From Nereocystis luetkeana (Eukaryota; Sar; Phaeophyceae; Laminariales; Laminariaceae), in the NCBI GenBank assembly GCA_031213475.1, contig JARUPZ010000002.1, positions 1-64,000 on the forward strand: a DNA stretch of 64,000 nt, read 5' to 3'. The notes under the pieces are model-generated. The model ran no database searches. It had not been told where the DNA came from and worked only from the letters and a program-made list of their open reading frames with translations. Position 1 is the stretch's first letter, and every line of letters starts with the position of its first letter. Positions 49,401 to 59,258 of the stretch are shown here, one piece after another. The position numbers were made by a program, and so were the translations under genes.

Positions 49401-52400
49401 AATGACTCGGTGGGGGGGCCTTCTGGCGCCCAGAGTCTGCGGCGGATTACGTTGTTGTTGTTGTTGTTGTTCTCACATTAACTCTCTGACGAAGGAGTCC
49501 GTGGTCACACAAAGGTGCTGGAGCCCTAGGAAGATCCGAAAAACAAAAAAATCGAAAATTCGGCTGCCTCAAAATACACGAGACGGAAAAAGCGAACACA
49601 AGATAAAACCAATGTGCAAAACTGAACTAACATGGCCGCGGGTATATCCTCTCAACTATAATATAGAAGAGTACCCCCGTTCCCACCACTAACCAACTCG
49701 TGGCTGCTGACTACAGCGGATGCTGTCTGAAGTGCTGCCTGCACCGTACGAAGCGCACGGTAGTCGTGAAAACGAAAGAGGAACACACCTGCCTGCTATC
49801 TGGAGTGCTGTCACAGAGTGAAGACTCGCGGATATGCAGTGAAAAAAGGAGCAATCGAACCTTACTGCCACACGAATATCAACGATCGCCATCTCTTCCT
49901 GGACTGTCTGACACAAAAAGGTGCAGCACAGCAGTTATGATACCACGTCCCTGATAATTGCGTAGGTTATTCCCCATGAAGGGTATACAACTCGTTAAAC
50001 TACAAAAACCAGTGACGAGTACCGGTAGATACTATTCTGCCTCGTGAAAAACAAAACCAGGAAAAAACAAACTATGACTGCTTCTCTCGTGATGATAGTG
50101 TGCGCGCAAATCATGGGTCTCCATGCACCGTCTTCCTGCCGCTCTTCATGGCCGCATCATCGCCTTGGCCCAATCCACCCGCTCCTTTGCGCGTGCACTC
50201 GTTGCCATTCCCTTCCAGTCGTTTCCCTTTCTCCGTCATCCTGAAAAACAAAATGCTCCTCGCACTTGCGGTTCTGATCTGGGAAATAAAAATTCTCGCG
50301 CATCTCCCGATAGCTATGTTCCCGAGGACGGGTCTACACCGTCAATGACGTGAGATCGCTCGTGACCCGATATTATGATATTGCTTGACCGGTGACGTGT
50401 CCTTCGCGCGTGCGTGTTACGAGATCTACGATATCTCCGACCCTGGCTTCCACATTATCTATTGATTGATCCGGTGGGGTCTTTGGCAGCAGCAGGCAAC
50501 AGGCGTACGGAGGGAGCATAACAACCGGCAGGGCTGTATCCAGTCTAAGCCTCACGAGCGATTGGGTAGGTAGTCTAGATTTTAAAGAGTCGTTGAGTAG
50601 ATGTAGCCTGGAGTTCAAGAACCGTTGGGCACAACATACATGCCTTTGCGACACACATGTCACAGGTTTATATCCTACATCACACCATTTCTACAAAAAT
50701 AAAAGCGTTTCCTTTCGTCTTGTTTCACACATTTTTCCGTACGGCCAGAACTCTGTCACGCCTTTGCGAATACGCACATGTACGTACACATTGGTACGAT
50801 GCTGAAAACGCTGAACGTTCCTTTCGTTTCGGGACACATTTTCCGTGCGGCCAGAACTCCGCCCTTCAATGGGAGCGTCGCGTGGAAGAGCTAGCCTCCG
50901 TCACGGCGGGGAAGCCGATCAACTCCGCCATGCTGCCGGGGGAGAGATGGTTTATCGTCGACGCCCGCTGGATGGACCACTGGCTGGAGTTCTGCACTAG
51001 CAAGAGGAGGATGGCGCCGCCGGGACCCGTCGACAACTCTTGGATGCTCCACTCAGACAAGAGGTGTTTGCTATCATACGTATTGCTAATGCTGTACTTT
51101 AGTAGATGCGTGTTCATGGATGCAGTATGAGGTCTGGATGCTAATGCCGTTCTGGGATGCTTGACTCAGACAAGAGGTGTTCGCTATTGCTGCTGCTGTA
51201 CATGAGTAAATGCTTGTTGATGGATGCAGTAGGAGGTCTGGGTACTGTTAACCCTTTTAGGACCGCAGTCCCGTTTTGGGGACAAATCACTTAGCGTTTG
51301 ACTGGTTCGTCCCCAAAACGGGACTGCGGTTCTAAAGGGATTGATGGTGCTGCGTCGTGACGTGCTTGTCCTACCTAGTGTGTCGATCTTCTGCCTGGGC
51401 ACTGCTTGTGTGCTACGGCTTGTTTGTGGCTTGTCCTGCCTATTGTGCCGATCTTCTCCGTGGGCACTACTTGTGTGATGAGCTTTTGTCCGTGGCGTTT
51501 TTGCCTACTGCCTTCACCTACTAATAGGTATTGTATGTTATGTGGTATTTTGTATCTTCTGTTATGTTCTGTATTACGTGTAGACTTTTGAAGGGTGTCG
51601 TTGGGTTATTTTTCCGGGAACCTATTAGTATCACGCGACCCACCATGCGCTTCGACTAAAGTGTCGCGTTCGTCTGCATCAAGTACTGCTGTATAAAATT
51701 ATAACATGTGAATAGGACGACAAAGCAGTGTTGACGAGCGTCGATGCCCTCCTCTGTTATCTTGTCGTGAACGGTTCATATATCGCCCCGGTTGTTCAAG
51801 TGGTTAACCTCGAATTCTACTTGTGTTTGAGCCCTGGGTTCGAGCCCCAGGTGGGTCGGACTTTTGACTTTATTTGCAAAATAAAAATAAAAAAGGATTC
51901 AATTGTTGAGAGCGCCTTGCAGCGTGGGCAGGCACAATTTGATGCGAGTCGACGAGGGAAGAAAAGGCTGAAATCATCTCGCGATAAAAATGAAGGCACG
52001 TACCGTAGCGGGAAGGGGGGAGAAGAGCCTGCTATGTGACCCCGGATCTGAGTTACGAGTTGGAAGGAGAGAGAGAAGAAGATGGGCGAAGATAATAAAT
52101 GGGATGAGAAAAAAAATAATATATATATATATGCAACTGCTATGTATCACCTTGTGCCTTGTACCGCCCCGTTGTGTGTTGTCATTGCAGGCACGTTCCG
52201 TACGACGGCCTGACGCTGGCTCTAGGCAAGCAGGCGGGCGACTACCGACGAGTGGGGCCGGAATGTTGGGATCAGCTCATGCGTCTGTACGGCGGTGGGC
52301 CCGCTATCCACGTCGACGGCCCGCCCGTGGAGGACCTGACGAGGTCAGTCCTCCGAGTAGGTTTAGCAATCTGGGAGGTAGGATCTTTAGGGGTGTTTTT

Positions 52401-54772
52401 GACTTGAAAATTTTGTGGCGTGGTCTGCACTACGGAATCGTCGTCCGCAATTGAGAAATTTCCTGGTTCGATGCAAACGCGGCGCAGCCGCGTTTATGGC
52501 CAGTTTCGACCAGTTTCGGCTGCGGTTTGGGGAGTCAGGGGTCGGGTTGGGTCTTCGGCCGTACCTTGATCCCAACAAGAACCCCAATACCTGAACAGCC
52601 TACCCACCTGAAGGTGCTACCTCCCAGATTGTGATGGGACCTCGGTCAGTCAGGGTCACGTCTTGCCATGTGTTTCAACCATTTCTGAAGTGCAGAACGT
52701 ATCCCACACCAAGTCCAACTAGTTTGTCCCAAAAATGTTGGACCGGCTCTTAACCCTTATTGGACCACAGTCCCCTTTTGGGAACAAACTACTCAGAATT
52801 TGAGTGATTTGTCCACAAAACGGACTGCAGTTCTAAAAAATACTTTGAGGGGACGGAGGATCATTCAGGGTTAGGGTTGCCAAGTAGGCGCGCGTGCGTA
52901 CGCAGGCGTTTCGGCCACGTATACATTCGACTTGAAAATAGAGCAAGGGCTTTGCAACCAAGATCCATCTTTCGAAGTTTTAGAATAACTGATGCAAATA
53001 AACAAAGAATCCAGAGTTTTATTTGCCCGTTTTTAGGCCCAATAACTTACTACCCCTCGCGGGACTGGCTTACTTTGACCCGAGGGCTTTTCGGGTACGT
53101 GCCGGGAAGACTTGCATCACCTGCCCTGCCTGGCGAACGGCAAACTCTTTCTAAAAGCCGTTTTGTCATCGGTGACGATCTCATCCTATTAGGCTCCGGC
53201 GCGTGATTCGAAATATTTCAACGATTTTTTTTTTTTTCGGGTGCTGCCGGCTTGCAACTTCGAGTCCACGAAAACACCTTGTGAGTCGCTTCTGGTTGCC
53301 TACGACTGACTGCTCTCTGGCACACCCGACGCCCTCACACACACCCCGTCAGGACCGTCCCTCGATTTCGCGGGCTGTAGTTTCCTGCCAGGAGCTGTAG
53401 CTGTCCAAAAGTGAAGTGCAAGCATTCAGTTCAGAGTTTTTTTTTTACTCTTTGTGTACCCCCCAAACTTGGACGAATTGTCGACCACTGCACCCTGGTT
53501 TGGGGTCAATACATTATTTTATAGGGCAAGGGTATCCTCCACTTGTTTTAGTTTTAATATATGGTACCCTAAGGTATGGTATTATCATGCTTCACGCAAA
53601 AAGCCGAGCCAATTTTATTGAACTCCCAGCCTCCAGTGGCCAGTGGTGGTTGGGGTTAACCCTTTTAGGACTGCAGTCTCGTTTTGGGGACAATTGGGGA
53701 CAAATTACTTGGAATTTGAGTGCCTTGTCCCCAAAACGGGACTGGAGTTCTAAAGGGGTGAATAGAGTGTTCGATACCACCATTCGTACTCGTTTATTGT
53801 TGCAGCGTGCCTGTGCCCTGTGCCATGCAGGCGTTTGTTCTGCCGGCGGAATCCGGCTCTCCCGTGCCGGTGGGACTTTATTTCTGCTCATTTTGACCGT
53901 GTCGACTGCAGTCATCTTTGGCGCAGCAGCATGATGCACTCGCTTGGCATAACGACGTAACGCGCTGCTTCATTATCGCCCCGCGCCGAAGGAATTGTGC
54001 TACTAACTACTGTATCCCGTTGCCACTCTACTCTACTGTAGTTACTAATAATAATAATAATACTAATATTAATAAGGTTTGTTTTTACCGCTTCGAAACA
54101 CGACTCCGTCCTACTGTAATTCCAAGTTGTTCACAGTCACAGAACACTTGGGTACAGTTCCTCAACCCTAACCTATTTAACCGTGTTCAAAACCACCGGA
54201 GTTAATGAAGATGACCCCCCCCCCCCCCCCCCCCCCCCTCCCCCTAGATACGTGGCAGCACGGCAACACCTGCATTCCCAACGTTTTATTTCCCCCGTAT
54301 TATGCCGACGGTATACTTCTACTGGCCGTATCATTAATTTCATTGTTAATGTTTCCCTCCTACGATGTATCGTACATGTTATTGTGTCTCCACCTTCGGT
54401 CGAATCAGATGGGTGGTGCGATTCGGGCACCAGGTGTCTGCGCAATCTGGCCGGCGATCCTCCCGCCACATCCCCAACCCGAACGTCTCCGTCAAAAACT
54501 TGAAGCAAGCGGCGAAGCAGTGGGTGGGAGGCTGGGACGACGAGGACGACGAGGATTACCAAAGCGCGGAAGACGATATGGAGGGCGAGGCCATGGCGCG
54601 AGTGGCGGGAGAGAGCCCCCCATCGGGCATGACTCACGCTAACGGGCCCGGCGGCGTGGACTTGAGAGGCTCGTTTGGGAACCTCGCGACACCGCTGGGC
54701 GTCTTGCGGGAGGAGGACGGGATGGGCGAAGAGAGGTCTGGCGATGGTCCAATCAACCATTCCGGGTATTGA
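43435..54772 (+). CDS. PH and DUSP domain protein (5' exon missing)
   Basis: Seven exons join in phase: 43435-43579, 44393-44512, 44911-45120, 46998-47159, 50855-51063, 52191-52343 and 54409-54772, about 454 residues. Exons 1-3 form a pleckstrin-homology domain that begins mid-fold with RRWFVLNPSTSMLLIYTHEV, continues AHEYCLVLEDTADRFPSMFL and ends in the helix AMGLWSNTF. The N-terminal strand is missing, so an upstream exon exists. A linker with EKLLMHKRSAK follows. Exons 5-6 form a DUSP domain, a module otherwise found at the N-terminus of ubiquitin-specific proteases: GERWFIVDARWMDHWLEF, PGPVDNSWML, DYRRVGPECWDQLMRLYGG then GPAI. The last exon is acidic (DDEDDEDYQSAEDD) and ends INHSGY. No Cys or His protease box is seen, so a non-catalytic lipid-binding, ubiquitin-pathway adaptor is inferred. 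Both splice sites of the DUSP exon are duplicated nearby. Additional exons in the 3.7-kb intron 4 cannot be excluded. Confidence 0.8.
44719..44892. repeat. CCCTA pentanucleotide array next to a 3' splice site
   Basis: About thirty-four units of CCCTA with CCCTG and CCTTA variants end 18 bp before the acceptor of the third PH exon (44910). The array forms the polypyrimidine region of that intron on the sense strand. Confidence 0.95.
45235..45460. repeat. Degenerate 24-26 bp minisatellite
   Basis: About eight units carry GTTGAGTACGTGAGGCATCG variants. It is intronic in the PH-DUSP gene. Confidence 0.8.
46117..46240. mobile_element. Hairpin MITE family B, copy 3
   Basis: The left end CTATTGCGGGGGGCCATGAG pairs with the right end ACTATGGCCCCCCGTA. 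Its centre contains the palindrome ATATATACCTGGTATATAT, and a CTATTAATAG word lies in the right arm, so two of the abundant words sit inside this copy but not in copies 1 and 2. Confidence 0.75.
47215..47565. repeat. Degenerate repeat of about 36-40 bp
   Basis: Units of ATAACATAGTGCCATTAACC alternate with AAGTTAGTGTCATTAACC variants, starting about 55 bp after a PH-DUSP donor at 47159. Confidence 0.85.
47566..47850. repeat. Diverged direct repeat of about 100 bp
   Basis: Two units starting near 47568 and 47748 share GACCCTCT, AGAGGGGAAAATTGA and CACTGCSTGATTGGGGGAYGAT. They lie in a PH-DUSP intron. Confidence 0.75.
48345..48560 (+). mobile_element. Diverged, head-less relative of the SINE
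   Basis: The order of blocks follows the SINE body: GCACAACTCGACGCGATTCG, then GCGATAGAAATGACGGCATG, CACCGTTGCGGGGAGAACGG, GGAGAAGTAGGACGGAGA and ATGGGATGGGAGAAA. The tRNA head is missing and identity is low. A TACCTGGTA word sits inside it at 48420. Confidence 0.7.
48711..48808. mobile_element. piggyBac-like MITE, copy 3
   Basis: It starts CCCTTGTAGGACTGCAGTC after TCTAA and ends GACTGGAGTTCTAAAAGG before TTGA. It carries the extra block CAATTGGGGACAAAT shared with the copy at 53660. Confidence 0.85.
49689..49861 (+). repeat. Dispersed repeat family D, copy 1
   Basis: About 170 bp from CTAACCAACTCG to GCAATCGAACC match, with divergence, the inverted copy at 61757-61920. Shared blocks include GTGCTGCCTGCACCGTACGA and GCACGGTAGTCGT. 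No tail or terminal repeats were found. Confidence 0.8.
51252..51339. mobile_element. piggyBac-like MITE, copy 4
   Basis: It starts CCCTTTTAGGACCGCAGTCC directly after TTAA and ends GACTGCGGTTCTAAAGGG; the right target site is mutated to ATTG. Arms of about 35 bp pair almost perfectly. Confidence 0.9.
51783..52131 (+). mobile_element. tRNA-derived SINE, copy 3
   Basis: Same head and body as the copies at 17.5, 36.5 and 62.0 kb; the B box GGTTCGAGCCC is intact. The poly-A tail has changed to an AT repeat, and ATATA on both sides may be the target duplication. It lies in the PH-DUSP intron, ending 60 bp before the second DUSP exon. Confidence 0.94.
52754..52840. mobile_element. piggyBac-like MITE, copy 5
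   Basis: It starts CCCTTATTGGACCACAGTCC after TTAA and ends GACTGCAGTTCTAAAAA; the right terminus is eroded. Confidence 0.85.
53660..53757. mobile_element. piggyBac-like MITE, copy 6
   Basis: It starts CCCTTTTAGGACTGCAGTC after TTAA and ends GACTGGAGTTCTAAAGGGG before TGAA. It belongs with copy 3 by the extra CAATTGGGGACAAAT block. Confidence 0.88.
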
Positions 54773-54871
54773 GGCGCTCGTCTCGCTCTTTTATTTGACG
54801 GCATTACGGTATGATACATCTTAGGGTGTGCGGTATGGGCTATAAAGTACAATGGTTGAGTTTGCGATGCT

Positions 54872-54914
<43 letters not shown>

Positions 54915-57900
54915 CGTAGAGCGTGTCGCAAATTAAGTCTGGATGTGCGTACTGCAGGAGGGGGAGGAGGGGAGGCGGGGGGGTATGCCGCGCCGTCGGA
55001 AGTTACCTGTTGGTGGCAGGGGGGGTGAGAGGAGTGGTATTTTTGGCTTTTGCTGCAGTGGTGGCGCGGGGGTAGTGCGGCGTTTACCATCGCTTGGTGC
55101 CGTGTCGCTGTTGGCGGGGCGGAGAGCAATGACGGCAATGTATTCCAAATAGTTTAAACCCGCGCAGGTGTTCAGTCTTGTACATTGTTGGCGGCGCCCA
55201 TGTGACCACGCAAGAGCTAGCGATCTCGGTGGGTGGTGAGGGCTAGCTGGTGCCTTGTCTCGAGATGCCAAGAGGGAGGGGTCGGTCTTCAGGCCGCTCG
55301 GACGGCTCCTTCGCGCCATTTGTGACATTTTTTTTGTTAGGTGTGGTCTCGACGGTCTAGCATGTTTTTGGTTTTTATTTTCGTGTTTCCTCGCTTTACC
55401 TCCCAGTGGTACAGAACTCTACTACTTACAGTACATACAGTACATGCTATCATGTAATACACGCGTCAGTGTTATATTATACTCAGCTTCTTAGGGTTGG
55501 TGATACATTTTGACGCCGCATGGCTCTGTTTCCCCTGTACCCCTCTGTATCGTGCGGTGTTGTTTGCGAGAGACCCTACTAATATATTACCATTACCTAA
55601 AGAGAGAAAGGTATTTCGTGCCGACAGTGTTCCTATTGGTAATTTGTTTCAAGGGAAATTGTGATTGGTCAAGAACTCGGTGCCGATCACATGGTCTGCT
55701 GGCAGAGCTGATACGCGTAGGCACTGCAGTAGCGTTTTCGTTGAAAGGTCAATCTCAAGGCAGGGAAGAGGGGGGCACTCAAGCATAAGTATAGTCCATG
55801 CGAACTAACTCGTTTTGTAGTAAGCGAGAGATCTGACTTGAGGGAGTGGGGTGGGCTCTTGAGCAGATTCAAATTCCCCGTTTTAGTGGATTTTCGAAAC
55901 GTGCGCCGGAACTCCCTCCCACGATTTCTTGTCGTTCCAAGCGCGTAGGCGGCTGCCGTAGATACATTTTGACTTTTTGAAGGCCACAAATGGAGTGCTC
56001 GTAGCGCGAACTGTTGAGGTGAATAGCTCGACACGGGCTCGAGGAGATAGATGAGATAGATGAGACAGATGAGACAGGGGCGCCCCCTTTGATCGCGGGG
56101 CTTGGGAGTGGGAGTGCAACTGACACCGTATGATGAGCGTGGTGTGCATGGTAGGATCAACAAGATCGTATGCTACCCGTTCTGATCCGTGATCGCTTTA
56201 CTGATGGCGTTGGTGTCTGTGACCCTGAGTCTGGGTGCTGTTATTTTAGTGCGTTTTTTTGTCGTTTTCCACGTTACTATGCACCGACCGAGAGAGGCGT
56301 TGGGCTGGCCGGCTGACAGTATGACGTGTTTTTTAGTGCTGCAGCATGAGGAAGCAAAAGCGTGTGCGCGTAATGCGCGCTGCGTAAGGTCTAGGTTGGT
56401 GTGTCCCTGTCGAACATTGATTGTACGATGATCCTGCTTTTCCATTCGTTGAAGAGTTCGATGTACCTTTTGTACCTTTTTTTACGTCCTTCGAAGCCCG
56501 CACGGAATGCTGGGTAAAGCACATAAGTTTTCGTTTTATGTACGGTAACGCAGCACTCCCAGGGTATTTCCTTTGTATGGTTCCACGCCAACATCCTGTC
56601 TATAGTACTGCTCTACAAGCGCGTTGATTGCCGCTTCGAGGATAGTGATTTTTTTCTTATTTCTCATCTGGAACAGCGTTGTTAGTCGCGTTACGTGGGG
56701 TATGGATAAATGTCGTCTGGTGGCGGGCCTTGAAAGTATTTATATAACCCACCTAACCCACCTCCATACCATATAATTATTTTGGGTCCTCCTTGCATTG
56801 TTGCGTTTTTTCCATCTTGGGTCAGCCGCCCAAAGGTGTTGGCACGAACATTGTTCGTGTATTTTTGTGGTGTCACCGATAAATATAATTGGAGCCCCAG
56901 CTGTGCATTTTGTCTCGAGGCTTCTCGCTCACCAATACGAAACCCCTCGGATGTGTCTATCGGGGGCTGCTTCTTAATCCCTTTGTATTTACTTCGCCGG
57001 TGTTTTCGTTCTCTTAATGGCGGTCTTTCTTTTTTTTTCCTGCCTTTTTTGGTTGTTTTTAATGTGGACACGTTTGCCAGGGTTAGAGTAGGCGGACGCG
57101 GGCACGAATCGGGTAGGAATACACGTGAAATGTGTACGTAGGCACCCGGGATCGGTACAGATACAATACCAGTACAGCAGTGCGTTTATGATACTAATAT
57201 CAGCAGCCGCGAGAGCCCAATCTCCAAAGAAAGGTGCAACATACCAGGTACCAGTATGATTTTTTCCATGTGCGCTGTACGTGATGTGGAGTTCCTTCTG
57301 CCAGCCTATCAGGTATCTGTTTGTGCGCCAGGAGTAGACCTATCGCTACTGCTGTATACGTGTATAACACACGGCGGTGCGAGGTCCTTCGCCCGAACAA
57401 TGCTACGATTACCCTTGTATATCCAGGTTGTTGTTGTTATTGTTGTTCTCACATTAACTCACAATACAATGCAGTCCATGCTCGCAGGACAGGCTCCAAT
57501 AACTCTGGAGTGGAAGAAATACCTCGGTAGTAAAACAGAGGCAAAAAATAAATAAATAAAAAGCATACGCACTCCACCACTGCGGACACCAGGGAAGCAA
57601 AAAGGAGACTAATAATTGCAGACAAAAACCTAAAAAAGAAAATGAAGCGAAGCAAAAAAGAAGAAAAATACAAATATATATATATTAATGTAGCAGTAGC
57701 ACCGAATATATTCATGTAGCAGTAGCACCGAACACAAACAGACGGGTCTGTAGACAACAATAATAGAGCAAATGGGTCGCTAAAGGAATAATGAGTGTTG
57801 AGAAATTGTACTATTTCATGCTCCCAAAACCGTTACTTACGGAGATTGCTCGGATCGTCACAACGTACATGTGTGGACGCAGCGGAAAAAATCTGCACGG

Positions 57901-59258
57901 CGAGTAATTGGGGCCGGCTCGTGTTTGCGGCGAGTAAAGGGTGTCCAGGCATCAAATTTCGATCCTATTTTCAAGATGAATACCTTCATTCGATAGATTT
58001 ATGTGGTGGCACTCGGAATGGGGGCGGTAGCCAATAGTGGGAAGGCAGTGTCATTGCCAACCGGTTGGTTAGTTGATCTCGACTCTCGACCTTTGTTGGT
58101 GTAGGTGCAAGCAGAAACAGCTCTCTTTACGCTCTGCTCGTGGGGTTCAGGTTCTAGACCAATCGCTGTGCATGGTAGGCAGTAGGTGGCCATTGTGGGT
58201 GCTCCAAGCAACAGTCGACGAAAATTGGCGCCGACCGAAACACGCGCCAACACCAAACGTCTGTGAATGTAGCTGCTCCCTAAACATCGACAAGAACACG
58301 AGAGCGGTGCGATGACGGACTGCAACACATCTAGGGGATTGATTGACTTGATCCCCGACCGGATCTGAGCCCGCAACAAAATATACCTGGTATATGTCAA
58401 TTCTACCCGCCAGGTGGGTGGTTTCCACCGTTCGGCAAGGGAATGCTTCCTTCATACATCTGCAACATTTCAAATGTCGGGCAGATGATCTACAGATAGA
58501 TCGATCAGATAGATAGATCAGATGATCACCTTACCTTCGGTTGCGAGAGATTATGCAAGATTTGTGCCGTACTCGTACAGATCCCACCGAGGAAACATGG
58601 CCTATTTCATGCACCTTATACGGCCCCCACCCGGCAACATGAGCTAGATCATACAGATCTTACGGATGTATCTGCCTTGAATGATGTAGATCATCAACAG
58701 TGGGAATCGATCGTCTGCATAAGGCGTGAATGATTTGACGGCATTCCAGGCGCGTACGTGGTGGGCAGGAGCTTGTTCGACGTGCCAAAAAATACTGGAC
58801 CATGTTTCGGCCGTCCTCGGCACAAGCTTGCCCCGACTCTACCGCCGCGTTCGCTAAATATACGAAATTTCTTTGTAAGCACATCATACATACACCCCGC
58901 GTTACCTCATTTGCTGTCTGTACGTCCGTCGTTCCAGCCCGCGTGTTGTTTCTCGTGCCGACTAGTTTCGGCTGATGATAGCGCCAGCACCCAACTGCGT
59001 GTCCCTCGCACAACGTTCGAACTTGTCGTGATTCCAACGAACGAGAATGCAAATGACCAAGGCTGCACAACACGCGGTAAACGCCCTGCCTACTGGTTAT
59101 ATCCCCCCCCTGCCCCCCCTCCTGCCGGTGATCATCATCGCAGTGGCAAATCGCTCACCCGATGGACTCACAAACAAAGCTGCTGCTGCTGCTGCTGCTG
59201 CCCTGCCGACGGCGGCAGTTGGCTATCTTCCTATCTCCCCCGCCTACTGGCTACCAGG
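54773..59258. other. Convergent intergenic region (PH-DUSP and phosphopantetheinyl transferase)
   Basis: I find no supportable gene in these 4.5 kb. A poly-G run of about 43 lies at 54872-54914, 100 bp after the PH-DUSP stop. Near 57425-57465 a (TTG)n tract with CTCACATTAACTC resembles the tail of dispersed family E. Poly-T/A rich stretches (56690-57070, 57540-57700) give long frames without domains. Confidence 0.5.
54872..54914. repeat. Poly-G tract of about 43 bases
   Basis: An uninterrupted G run just downstream of the PH-DUSP stop codon. A matching poly-C run lies at about 54217-54238 in the last intron of the same gene. Lengths of such tracts are prone to sequencing error. Confidence 0.9.
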
